NCBI RefSeq assembly: GCF_002886045.1
Contig: NZ_CP025791.1
Location: 5,037,001 to 5,101,000 of the forward strand
Direction of reading: 5' to 3'
From: Flavivirga eckloniae
GTDB lineage: Bacteria > Bacteroidota > Bacteroidia > Flavobacteriales > Flavobacteriaceae
Length of the DNA: 64,000 nt
The translations under genes and the position numbers were made by a program. This document shows positions 36,291-45,203 of this stretch, one piece after another. Within the stretch, counting starts at the first letter, position 1; every line of letters starts with the position of its first letter. Under the pieces are notes generated by a model. That model was not told the origin of the DNA, searched no databases, and was given only the letters and a program-made list of their open reading frames with translations.

Positions 36291-36362
36291 AACCGTACTA
36301 TAGTCAGGGATAAGACTGAAAACCTGTAAAAGAGTAGGTCATTAATTTTAAATACTTATGTT

Positions 36363-36629
36363 ATGAAATCAAATTTTTTAAAAACCACATTACCAGTTTT
36401 GGTTTTAATTTTAGCGATCACAGTGTCGTTTGCTTTTAGTCCTGCTGAAAAAAGCATGGATCAAGAACCAGTATCATGGTTACATGTGGAAGGTACCTGT
36501 TATAAAATTCCTTATGCGCCAGATTGTCAACTGGAAGGAGAGGAGATTTGTAGTGCTATTTCCCCAAATGGTTCTATGAATTTTTACGCAGATAGTAACT
36601 GCACCGTTCTATTGTATAGAACAAAGTAG
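36363..36629 (+). CDS. small secreted four-cysteine peptide, DUF6520 type
   Basis: 88 residues. Signal peptide MKSNFLKTTLPVLVLILAITVSFAF (cleavage near residue 25), then a mature part of about 60 residues with Cys46, Cys55, Cys63 and Cys80 in the pattern GTCYKIPYAPDCQ..EEICSA..FYADSNCTVLLYR. This matches my recollection of DUF6520, small exported proteins that are frequent near MauE/DoxX-like genes in Bacteroidota. Function is unknown. A strong terminator follows at once, so it is a single-gene transcript. Confidence 0.8.
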   Translation: MKSNFLKTTLPVLVLILAITVSFAFSPAEKSMDQEPVSWLHVEGTCYKIPYAPDCQLEGEEICSAISPNGSMNFYADSNCTVLLYRTK

Positions 36630-36653
36630 TAATTTTTAAGTTTGTTTAAGGAG

Positions 36654-36679
36654 AGGCACCCTTTTTGGGTGCCTTTTTT
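36654..36679 (+). terminator. intrinsic terminator of the DUF6520-type gene
   Basis: AGGCACCC, loop TTTTT, GGGTGCCT, then six T. It lies 25 bp after the stop codon. Confidence 0.9.
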
Positions 36680-36757
36680 GTTATATGTCTTATTATCCAT
36701 TTTTAAATACAAATAGTCTGCAAAGAACTAAAAGTTCTCAAATAGTTGGATTTGAAT

Positions 36758-37021
36758 CTAATTGTTATGTTTTTTTGGGGTTTCCTTTTTTTCTCCTTTT
36801 TTAGGCATAGGCCCTCGTAAGTGAATTACAAGTCCATTTAAAAAATTGCGTAAAATTTGATCCCCACATTCCATATATTTAGGATGGTCTTCTCTTCTAA
36901 AAAATGCTCCCAGTTCACTTTTGGATATTCTGAAGTCTACCAGACTCAAAATTTTTACAATATCATCATCACGAAGTTTTAAAGCAACACGTAATTTTTT
37001 TAGAATATCATTGTTTGTCAT
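36758..37021 (-). CDS. DUF1456 (YehS-like) protein, short form
   Basis: 87 residues. TNNDILKKLRVALKLRDDDIVKILSLVDFRISKSELGAFFRREDHPKYMECGDQILRNFLNGL is the DUF1456 unit. YehS-type proteins carry two such units; here one unit, or a fused half, is present and followed by a basic tail. Cytosolic, function unknown. Confidence 0.85.
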   Translation of the reverse strand: MTNNDILKKLRVALKLRDDDIVKILSLVDFRISKSELGAFFRREDHPKYMECGDQILRNFLNGLVIHLRGPMPKKGEKKETPKKHNN

Positions 37022-37356
37022 ATTACATAAAATGTTTCAATTAGTTAGGAGGTATGTGGCTTTCTAGCGTTTTTAGGCTTTTGCAAAGATACTTTAAATA
37101 TCGGTTTTTACTGATTCTTTATTGTTTTGTTGTAATAATCTGTAAAACAGTGTTTTACGTTGTGTTTTTTAAATAAAACTTGAAATGCTAAAATGATGAA
37201 ATGCAATTTTATTAGACGAATAAATGGCCCCTATTGATGAAATAAATAAAAGTTACGACCAAATACCCTCTGTTTTTCGATAAGTGACATTATATGCTCG
37301 ATTATTAAATGACTGTTGTGCTTACCTTTATACTATAATTAATTAATCCCGAAGAC
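37022..37356. other. 335-bp divergent intergenic region
   Basis: Between the divergent DUF1456 and TerB-like genes. The minus strand carries TATCTTTG (37091-37084), a TAnnTTTG -7 box about 60 bp before the DUF1456 start. Nothing else stands out besides AT-rich DNA. Confidence 0.5.
37084..37091 (-). promoter_or_regulatory. candidate -7 box of the DUF1456 gene
   Basis: The minus strand reads TATCTTTG, a perfect TAnnTTTG, 63 bp from the start codon. No clear -33 partner. Confidence 0.45.
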
Positions 37357-37764
37357 ATGGTTAATAGAGTAGAAAAATTAAGTCTTTTGTCTGAAATGAT
37401 AGCATTCGCAAAGTATGATAAAGAGATAAAAAGTATTGAGTATAATTTTTTATTAGGCGTTGCCAAGCAACTTGATATAGCGCGAGAAGATTTTGACTAT
37501 TTAATAGAGCATCCTGTTACTTATACGCATTTAAAATCGCATAGCGAGCGTATTGTACAGTTTCATAGATTGGTCTTATTAATGAATATAGATCAGGAAA
37601 GTGATAATAAACCATCAGGTGCTATAAAGTTATATAATTTCGGTTTACGTATGGGACTAAGCCATGAGTCCATTACTAAAGTACTATATTTAATGGAAAG
37701 TTTTCCAAATAAAATAGTACCACCAGATGTGTTGATTGATATCTTTAAAACACAGTATAATTAA
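37357..37764 (+). CDS. TerB-like all-helical protein
   Basis: 135 residues, all alpha. LLSEMIAFAKYDKEIKSIEYNFLLGVAKQLDIAREDFDYLIEHP resembles the TerB / DjlA-type domain with its acidic D-x-E-I-x-x-x-E metal-like motif. Such proteins are often listed as tellurite resistance or confused with UvrB because of proximity. Function is unknown. It converges on uvrB. Confidence 0.7.
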   Translation: MVNRVEKLSLLSEMIAFAKYDKEIKSIEYNFLLGVAKQLDIAREDFDYLIEHPVTYTHLKSHSERIVQFHRLVLLMNIDQESDNKPSGAIKLYNFGLRMGLSHESITKVLYLMESFPNKIVPPDVLIDIFKTQYN

Positions 37765-37845
37765 TAAATAATCTGCTAAGTTTTTTATTAAAATGTGTTT
37801 TTTATTTGCAACCTCTTTATAAGTGGTTGTGGGAAAGCTAAAAGT

Positions 37846-39849
37846 TTAAACTTTTAGCTTTTCTAATTTACCTTGGTAGCTTTTAATTTCGTCACGAAGT
37901 TTTGCTGCCACAATAAAGTCTAAAGCTTTAGCAGCTTCTTCCATTAATTTGCGCTTTTCCCGAATTTTCTTTTCTAATTCTGGTTTTGTTAAATACTCAC
38001 TTTCTGGTTCTGCCGCTTTTAAAGCTTCCAGTTCATAACTGTATGTGCTTACCGAGTTTTTAGATAAAGCATTATCTAAACTTTTATTAAGCGCTTTTGG
38101 CGTTACATTATTTTTGGTGTTATATGCAATTTGTTTTTCACGTCTGTAATTTGTTTCATCAATAGTTTTTTGCATACTATTGGTAACTTTGTCTGCATAC
38201 ATAATGGCCTTACCATTTAAATTTCTTGCTGCTCTACCTACAGTTTGTGTGAGTGAACGTGTAGAACGCAAGAAGCCTTCTTTATCGGCATCTAAAATGG
38301 CCACCAGGGATACTTCCGGTAAATCCAACCCTTCTCTTAAAAGATTCACACCCACTAAAACATCAAACAAGCCTTTTCGTAAATCCTGCATAATTTCAAC
38401 ACGTTCCAAGGTATCTACATCGCTATGGATATAACGGCAACGTACCTGTATTCGGTCTAAATATTTAGTCAGCTCTTCAGCCATACGCTTTGTGAGCGTG
38501 GTAACCAATGTACGTTCGTCTTTTTCAATTCTTAACTGTATTTCTTCTATTAAATCATCAATTTGATTTAAGCTAGGTCGTATTTCTATAATAGGATCTA
38601 ATAATCCTGTTGGACGTATGACCTGTTCGATATAAACGCCGTCTGTTTTTTGAAGTTCATAATCGGCAGGTGTGGCACTTACATAGATTACCTGATTTTG
38701 AATGGCTTCAAATTCTTCAAATTTTAATGGACGGTTATCCATAGCAGCAGGAAGTCTAAAACCATATTCAACCAGATTTTCCTTTCTGCTTCTATCACCG
38801 CCATACATAGCATGTACTTGGGAGATGGTAACATGACTTTCGTCTACTACCATTAAATAATCATCTGGGAAGTAATCCAATAAACAGAATGGACGGGTGC
38901 CGGGCTGTCTGCCATCCAGATAACGCGAATAGTTTTCTATACCAGAGCAATACCCCAATTCCCGAATCATCTCTAAATCGAATTCCGTACGTTCTTTAAG
39001 ACGTTTTGCTTCTAAATGTTTGCCTATTTCTTTAAAGTAATCATGTTGCTTGACTAAGTCGTCCTGAATACTCTTAATAGCATTTTGTAGAACGTCTGGT
39101 GAGGTAACAAACATGTTTGCTGGATAGATATTAAGTTGATCGTATTTCTCGATGACCTCATTGGTCTGGACGTTAAAAGATTCTATATCCTCAATTTCAT
39201 CTCCAAAAAAATGGATTCTAAAGGCATCATCTGCATAACTTGGAAAAATATCTACTGTATCACCTTTTATTCTAAAGTTTCCATGTTTAAACTCGTCCTC
39301 CGTTCTAGAGTACAAGCTTTGTACTAATTGATGCAATAGTTTGGTCCTTGAAATCACTTGATCCCGCTTTATCGAAACCACATTCTTTTGAAATTCAATA
39401 GGGTTTCCTATACCATAAATGCATGAAACCGATGCGATTACCAAAACATCACGACGACCGGAAAGTAAGGAAGACGTGGCGCTTAAACGCATTTTTTCAA
39501 TTTCATCATTAATAGAGAGATCTTTTTCTATGTATACGCCAGAAACTGGAATGTAGGCTTCTGGTTGGTAGTAATCGTAATAAGACACGAAATACTCCAC
39601 AGCATTGTTTGGGAAAAACTGCTTAAACTCGGAGTATAACTGAGCTGCCAATGTTTTGTTATGTGCCAAAACGAGTGTTGGACGTTGTACTTCTTGAATA
39701 ACATTGGCTACTGTAAAGGTTTTACCAGAACCTGTTACACCAAGTAATGTTTGGTATTTTTCGTTAGAGTCAACACCTTCTACTAGTTGCTTTATGGCTT
39801 GTGGCTGGTCTCCTGTAGGACTAAATTCGGATTCAATTTTAAACTGCAT
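37846..39849 (-). CDS. uvrB: UvrABC system protein B
   Basis: 667 residues, full length. Walker A GVTGSGKT (about 39-46), beta-hairpin region YYDYYQPEAYIP, DESHVT, SATPADYE, helicase motif VGVNLLREGLDLPEVSLVAILDADKEGFLRS and QTVGRAARN, and a C-terminal UVR motif (LEKKIREKRKLMEEAAKALDF) that contacts UvrA or UvrC. It loads onto damaged DNA in nucleotide excision repair. It lies 27 bp after the adhesin gene and on the same strand. Confidence 0.97.
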   Translation of the reverse strand: MQFKIESEFSPTGDQPQAIKQLVEGVDSNEKYQTLLGVTGSGKTFTVANVIQEVQRPTLVLAHNKTLAAQLYSEFKQFFPNNAVEYFVSYYDYYQPEAYIPVSGVYIEKDLSINDEIEKMRLSATSSLLSGRRDVLVIASVSCIYGIGNPIEFQKNVVSIKRDQVISRTKLLHQLVQSLYSRTEDEFKHGNFRIKGDTVDIFPSYADDAFRIHFFGDEIEDIESFNVQTNEVIEKYDQLNIYPANMFVTSPDVLQNAIKSIQDDLVKQHDYFKEIGKHLEAKRLKERTEFDLEMIRELGYCSGIENYSRYLDGRQPGTRPFCLLDYFPDDYLMVVDESHVTISQVHAMYGGDRSRKENLVEYGFRLPAAMDNRPLKFEEFEAIQNQVIYVSATPADYELQKTDGVYIEQVIRPTGLLDPIIEIRPSLNQIDDLIEEIQLRIEKDERTLVTTLTKRMAEELTKYLDRIQVRCRYIHSDVDTLERVEIMQDLRKGLFDVLVGVNLLREGLDLPEVSLVAILDADKEGFLRSTRSLTQTVGRAARNLNGKAIMYADKVTNSMQKTIDETNYRREKQIAYNTKNNVTPKALNKSLDNALSKNSVSTYSYELEALKAAEPESEYLTKPELEKKIREKRKLMEEAAKALDFIVAAKLRDEIKSYQGKLEKLKV

Positions 39850-39876
39850 TTTACAAAATTAAGCAAAATAACGATG

Positions 39877-42800
39877 CTATCGCTTTAATGTAAAATGTCC
39901 TGAAAATTGTCTGCCATCTTGTAGGAAAACTTTAAACCAATAATCATCTGTAGGTAATGGTTGGCCGTTAAAAGTTCCGTCCCATCCATCAGATTGAACA
40001 GTAAGTTGCTTTAATAGCTTGCCATATCTATCGTAAATTATAATAACGCTGTTGGGTTGAAATGAGTTATTGAGACCTTTAATTTTCCAGTAATCATTAA
40101 TGCTATCTCCGTTAGGTGTGAAATATTTAGCATGTCCTATAACAGAAATTGGTAGTGTAGCAAACCCACAAATGGCGTCGTTTACATAAATGGTATAAAA
40201 CCCTGGTTTTACATTATTGAAAACAGGATCATCTTGATATACTATAAAAGATGAACCTTCTTCTCTTAAAGCGTATTCGTAATTACCTAGGCCAAGGTTT
40301 GTTGTATCTATAGTAATCGTATTGTTATCAGATAGGTCTGCAATAGTGACATCGTCTTGGGTTATGGTTGCTTTTTCTGAAGCTTTAACATCAACATGCA
40401 ACGTTCTGGAACAGCCGGTACCATCTGTTTTAGTTAAGGTAACCGAGTAAATACCCGGATTGGAAGTCGTCAAGGTGGGGTCGTTAGAAAGTATTGTACC
40501 GTCTTGATACACCCACTCATAGGTAAATGTTTCTGTAATATATGCTTCAATAGGATCTAAAATTACAGTAAAGTTTGGATCGGAAGTACATACTATTTCT
40601 TCTGGAGCAATGGTGAATTCTGGTAAAGGGTTTACTATGAGTTCAATATTTGTAGTTGCTGTACAAGATGTATTGGCAGGGTTTACCACCTCTACTGTTA
40701 TGGTCTGACTTTCTGAAATTAATGGGTTTGGTAACGATGTACTGTTTGTAACCAAGTTTCCGTTTTCGTCAATGTAATCGAAATAAATTTCCATGCCCGA
40801 TTGAGTTCCCAGAATCGTACTGCTAAATGTTGTTGTGATGAATGGATATGTGCCATCATCGTCAATATCGCCCGCATCGCCATCGCATACTGTTAGTGGC
40901 GGTATTGGGTTTGCGATTGGTTGTTCATCTATTTTAAACTCTATGGTTGTTTCATCATAGCATGGCCCATCAGGAGCCGAAGTATTGTTATTAGTAACTC
41001 GAACTGTAATGGTTTGAGAACTTGATAGGAATGTGTTTGGAAATGGACTTGAAATTGGAGTGCTATTATAATCTGTTAATTGATTTCCTAAGGCATCAAA
41101 GTAAGATACAGAAACATCGGTTGGGCTTTGGCCGTTTAAAACATCTGCTTCTAAATTAGCCGTATTAAAAAGAAATCCGTTACTCGAGTCGGTATCATTA
41201 TCACATTCAATAAAAGGCGCTAATGTGTTAGCTACAGGTAAAGCTTCAACATTTAACAGGATGTGGGCACCTAAGGCTAAACAATCGTTAGCTATATCGC
41301 TATCAATTCTCACATATATAAACTGAGATCCCGGATATCCTATATTTCTGTAATTTGAAATATTTGTAATTTCATTAATTTCTGCTAATGCATCGGCTTC
41401 ATTTCTATAATACTTTGGAGGTAAAGGGTTTTGACCAGATGGAACAGCAAATGTTATATTACTAAAATCGAATGTTGCAATGCCATCTCTATTATCATTA
41501 TTTGCATTATCGAGACCATTTATATCCAGAAAATCATCACATTGATTGAATGTAACTAAAAACGTAGATGGAATTACTGTAGTTGATACATTTAGTTGAA
41601 TTTCTGAAATTTGTGCGCATCCAAAAGATGATTCTACACGAGCCCAAATGGTATCTGAACTCACAAATCTATTAATAAATGTTGTTGGATCACTAATGTA
41701 GTCAGGGCTGGTGGTATCTCCTAAAATTGCTGCTGCCTGTGTTAAAAAATAGGTAAATGTTTCATTAGCCGCATTCGAAGAAATCTCATTATTAGCTTCT
41801 GTTAGATTAAAAGGACTATAACCGAGTGTTGTAGGATCGTTATCATCACATTGTATTAGTGTTACAGGAGAGTTTACGATGGGTAATGGGTTAACGGTTA
41901 ATTCGATGTCGTTAGAATATAAACCACAGCTATTACCAGCTCTATTTAAGAATGCCCGATATCTGTAAGTGTTTAAAGAAAGTGGTGTGGATGTTATGTT
42001 TAAATTATTGGTTTGAGAACCGCTATATAAAGCATTATCTGTAATGGTGTTCCAGGTAACGCCGTCGGTACTCACTTCCCATTGAATGGTATCAATACTT
42101 GATATGGTTATGGATATTGTTGTATTTGAAGCTTCGCAAACCGTTGTGTCTACAGGTTGTGTTGTAACAGATATGGGGGCAAAATTTAAATAGTTGCTAA
42201 TCGGAATGGTATAGCCATCAGTAGCATTTGTAACTAGCCCGACAGCATTAGTTGTAACAAGATTATTTCCTAACAAATTATCTCCATTGGCATCAGAAAA
42301 GCCTGCTTCTATAACATCACTGCAGGTATCTCCATCACTATCTAAATCGCGATATGTCAATATGGAGTCATTATCTAAATCATTAGGCGTATAACCAATT
42401 AGATTACTGTCTGGAGCGGTTTCAGCTGCATCTGCCCAACCATTTGTACCGTAATTAGGACCATCTTCAATACCATCTAAATTTGTATCAGACAATGTGC
42501 CTAATTGTCCGGATTCTATTAAATCATAAATACCATCATTATCACTATCTAAATCATAAAAATCGAAAACACCATCATTATCAGTATCTAAAGGTAATGT
42601 GTTGATATTAAAAATGTCGTCTAATCCATTTGTATCAATATCAATGTTTGATAAGGTTACTAAACTACCACTATTTTCAACAATATCCGGAAGACCGTCA
42701 TTATCACTGTCTAAATCCAGTTCATCTTTAACACCGTCCAGATCGGTGTCTTTTTTATAACAAGTAAGGGATATGATGCCATTATTAAAAGTAGAAGCTG

Positions 42801-45018
42801 TGGTTGTGTTTTTTAGTTTGTGAATAAAGGAAAAACCGTCTACTTGATTGGCGAAAAATTGATATGGTGTATTTCCAAATGGAGAAGGATTAATTTTAAA
42901 GTGAATTTCTGATCCTGAAATTTGGGTGACACCGGTTTCAAAAATACCATCAAAGTTAGAATCAACCAGCAAGCGATTATTGGGATCAATTAGGGTAATG
43001 TTTTTATTAACGGGAGAAATTTTTGCGATAAAGTATTCGCCGTTGGTTTGTATATGAGTAATAGCTGTATCTTCCATGAATTTCACATTTACCGATTCTG
43101 TAAAAGCCAATGAAAATGTACTTTCTGCATCTGCAGCAGGTTGAACAATACTTGTGAGATTGCCGGCATTTGTGCCTGCTACTGTATTAGTTATATTACC
43201 TGAACTATTATTTTGATTGAATGAGGATGAAACTATTGATGTATTAACCGTGTTATCTGAAAAAATAAGTTGGGGTTGATTTGTATTAGCGATATTTACT
43301 GTAACATGACCTCTTGATTCTGTACAATTAAGTATTCCGTCGTTGTCGTTATCAATATCAATATTGTCAATTATACCATCATTGTCTATATCATCTGGAC
43401 AGATGCTTACTGGTACTTCTGCAGATTCTAATCTTTCTAAAGTACAAGTAATAACACCTATTAGTTTGTATTTTCCTGGTACGGTTGGTGTTAAAGTAGG
43501 TGTGGTTACAGACAGGTTTACAAATCCTGTTCCATCGTCAAACCACCATTCGAAACTATCGAAGTTTTGAGTGTTGGCAGCTTCTAATGTAATATTTGGT
43601 ATGCAATTTCCTAATGTGGCAAATTGTGCGTTAAAATTAATTTCTGGTGCAGATGGAAATCCGGAATAGAAACTTCCCGATGTGGCTGCGCCATTAAAAT
43701 TGAAATAGGCACAGTAGAGTTCGTCGCTACTTTCTACAGATATATTTCCCGAAAGACCAGTAACTTTATAGGTTATATAATCTGTTTTACCGCTAACCGG
43801 GTTGGGGCCAATTGTAGAGAAATTGGTTATGGGTGTATTGTTAATGGTTACGGTAGCTCCGAGTTTTGTGACAATAGTTATACCTCCTACGTACGTGGTA
43901 TTTCCAATGTCTTCAATGTTGGCTATGTTGTCTAAATTACCTCGTGCTTCGCAGCTTAGCGGAGGAACAAAAAACATGCCTTGATTGGCTTCGCTACTGG
44001 TAGCTCCTACACCTTGATAGGCAAAGACGGGTAAGGAGGTTTCTACATACATATTGCCATTGGTGTAATTATTTCCTTCTATTAAATAATAATCGCCTGC
44101 ATTTATTGTCGCTATGGGTGCGTTGCCATTTATACTTATCGTGGTGTTATCTGTATGGGCTACAATTAAAATATTCTCCCAATTATTATCGCCATCTCCT
44201 TTTACAAAAATATATTCGGTACCTACTTTGTCCAGGCCTACTATTTGGTCTAAGCCATAATCTCGCGATCCACCGTTATGGAAACTTCCGTTGGCAGACC
44301 CGCAGTTAACTACAATAGGTTTATCGGAATTTACTAAACAGCCTATTAATCCGTCGCGATTAATCACAGAACTGCTACTATTTGTTGCTACAGTATAGCT
44401 TTCTCCTTTGTTTAAAGTGGTATTTATTGGTGTTGTTCCTGAGTAGTTTTTTATAATGATGCCTGCAGGCAGGTTACTAAAAGTGACTTGTGTATTATCT
44501 TCGGTAGCCATAACAGAAACAAAGTTCAAGTAATTATCCTGAGGGTTTTCATTGGTGTAACTACCGACTCTAAAAGTGGTTCCAAGAGCAGAAAGCCCTT
44601 TACTTACTAAAGCTCCTGCTTGCGCACCTCCACCAGCATTCATTCTTACAGATACATAAATAGTACTTTCGGCTTCAATAATATAGCCTCTATTGTTTAC
44701 AACGGTACTCGTTTGCGATGAGGGGATAAATAGTTGCCCATTTCCTGAGTCTAAAAAGATACGTTGCGGGTTCGTATTAGAAACAATACCGGTTATATAA
44801 TTGGACGGGGGTTGCCCTACAGGCTTTATAGTGAAAGGTATATCTGTAGTATTAGGGGTAGATAAATAGATATATTGAACTTCTGGATTTGCGTTCCCGA
44901 ATTCTGCACTGGTTAATGGTGGTATATAGTGTACTTTGCTCAATTGAGCATAATTTTGTGTCGTGATGGTAATGAAGAGTATTAACAATACTTTTTTGTA
45001 AAAAACATAAGAATGCAT
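39877..45018 (-). CDS. large T9SS type B surface protein (IgGFc-like N-terminus, TSP3 repeats, adhesin modules)
   Basis: 1713 residues. Signal peptide (to about 24), then a region of about 450 residues resembling the IgGFc-binding N-terminal domain (PLTSAEFGNANPEVQYIYLSTP, FVPPLSC), calcium-type thrombospondin-3 motifs (DNDGIIDNIDIDNDNDGIL, DTDLDGVKDELDLDSDNDGL, DTDNDGVFDFYDLDSDNDGI), an Ig-like region, and four copies of the two-Cys module (about 1050-1468). The last ~85 residues (KYFTPNGDSINDYWKIKGL..DGWDGTFNGQPLPTDDYWF..GHFTLKR) are the T9SS type B / gliding-motility C-terminal domain. It is probably secreted and held on the cell surface. Confidence 0.9.
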   Translation of the reverse strand: MHSYVFYKKVLLILFITITTQNYAQLSKVHYIPPLTSAEFGNANPEVQYIYLSTPNTTDIPFTIKPVGQPPSNYITGIVSNTNPQRIFLDSGNGQLFIPSSQTSTVVNNRGYIIEAESTIYVSVRMNAGGGAQAGALVSKGLSALGTTFRVGSYTNENPQDNYLNFVSVMATEDNTQVTFSNLPAGIIIKNYSGTTPINTTLNKGESYTVATNSSSSVINRDGLIGCLVNSDKPIVVNCGSANGSFHNGGSRDYGLDQIVGLDKVGTEYIFVKGDGDNNWENILIVAHTDNTTISINGNAPIATINAGDYYLIEGNNYTNGNMYVETSLPVFAYQGVGATSSEANQGMFFVPPLSCEARGNLDNIANIEDIGNTTYVGGITIVTKLGATVTINNTPITNFSTIGPNPVSGKTDYITYKVTGLSGNISVESSDELYCAYFNFNGAATSGSFYSGFPSAPEINFNAQFATLGNCIPNITLEAANTQNFDSFEWWFDDGTGFVNLSVTTPTLTPTVPGKYKLIGVITCTLERLESAEVPVSICPDDIDNDGIIDNIDIDNDNDGILNCTESRGHVTVNIANTNQPQLIFSDNTVNTSIVSSSFNQNNSSGNITNTVAGTNAGNLTSIVQPAADAESTFSLAFTESVNVKFMEDTAITHIQTNGEYFIAKISPVNKNITLIDPNNRLLVDSNFDGIFETGVTQISGSEIHFKINPSPFGNTPYQFFANQVDGFSFIHKLKNTTTASTFNNGIISLTCYKKDTDLDGVKDELDLDSDNDGLPDIVENSGSLVTLSNIDIDTNGLDDIFNINTLPLDTDNDGVFDFYDLDSDNDGIYDLIESGQLGTLSDTNLDGIEDGPNYGTNGWADAAETAPDSNLIGYTPNDLDNDSILTYRDLDSDGDTCSDVIEAGFSDANGDNLLGNNLVTTNAVGLVTNATDGYTIPISNYLNFAPISVTTQPVDTTVCEASNTTISITISSIDTIQWEVSTDGVTWNTITDNALYSGSQTNNLNITSTPLSLNTYRYRAFLNRAGNSCGLYSNDIELTVNPLPIVNSPVTLIQCDDNDPTTLGYSPFNLTEANNEISSNAANETFTYFLTQAAAILGDTTSPDYISDPTTFINRFVSSDTIWARVESSFGCAQISEIQLNVSTTVIPSTFLVTFNQCDDFLDINGLDNANNDNRDGIATFDFSNITFAVPSGQNPLPPKYYRNEADALAEINEITNISNYRNIGYPGSQFIYVRIDSDIANDCLALGAHILLNVEALPVANTLAPFIECDNDTDSSNGFLFNTANLEADVLNGQSPTDVSVSYFDALGNQLTDYNSTPISSPFPNTFLSSSQTITVRVTNNNTSAPDGPCYDETTIEFKIDEQPIANPIPPLTVCDGDAGDIDDDGTYPFITTTFSSTILGTQSGMEIYFDYIDENGNLVTNSTSLPNPLISESQTITVEVVNPANTSCTATTNIELIVNPLPEFTIAPEEIVCTSDPNFTVILDPIEAYITETFTYEWVYQDGTILSNDPTLTTSNPGIYSVTLTKTDGTGCSRTLHVDVKASEKATITQDDVTIADLSDNNTITIDTTNLGLGNYEYALREEGSSFIVYQDDPVFNNVKPGFYTIYVNDAICGFATLPISVIGHAKYFTPNGDSINDYWKIKGLNNSFQPNSVIIIYDRYGKLLKQLTVQSDGWDGTFNGQPLPTDDYWFKVFLQDGRQFSGHFTLKR
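40614..41885 (-). repeat. four two-Cys modules in the 1713-aa adhesin
   Basis: Coding repeats of roughly 105 residues, each starting P-x-x-x-x-x-x-x-CD (for example FIECDNDTDSSNGF and LTVCDGDAGDIDDDG) and ending T-I-x-V-R/E-V-x-N..C. Same module as in the neighbouring adhesins. Confidence 0.75.
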
Positions 45019-45203
45019 AGGGTAATTGTTAATAGTTTAAATATGAGATGATTACTAAAATATATTATTTTAACTCATTTAGACCTCTTTAATCTAAGAA
45101 GGTTTAGTTTTTTAGATAAAATGAACAAAATAGGCTATAGTTTCATACAGAGGTTGAGTAAGTAATCCTACTTTAGACGGATACTTACTTAATTTTTATG
45201 AAA

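Larger units (their letters stand above)
35537..36362. other. 826-bp gap with repeat, promoter-like element and palindrome; probable long leader
   Basis: It holds a palindromic repeat (35626-35645), the second copy of the MauE-type upstream element (35996-36032) and a 16-bp palindrome (36275-36290). If the element is a promoter, the DUF6520-type gene has a 5' leader of about 320 nt. Short stem candidates near the start codon (AGTC..GACT, ACCT..AGGT at 36305-36340) are too weak to call a riboswitch. A 61-codon ORF at 36015 begins inside the promoter-like element and is not supported. Confidence 0.55.

Noticed and set aside
37357-37764. Second uvrB subunit or tellurite resistance determinant
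   Set aside because: The protein is a small helical TerB-like domain without UvrB motifs; tellurite resistance cannot be concluded from this domain alone.
43343-44309. Several plus-strand ORFs inside the adhesin genes
   Set aside because: They are shadows of the minus-strand adhesins, whose domains and C-terminal T9SS signals are clear.
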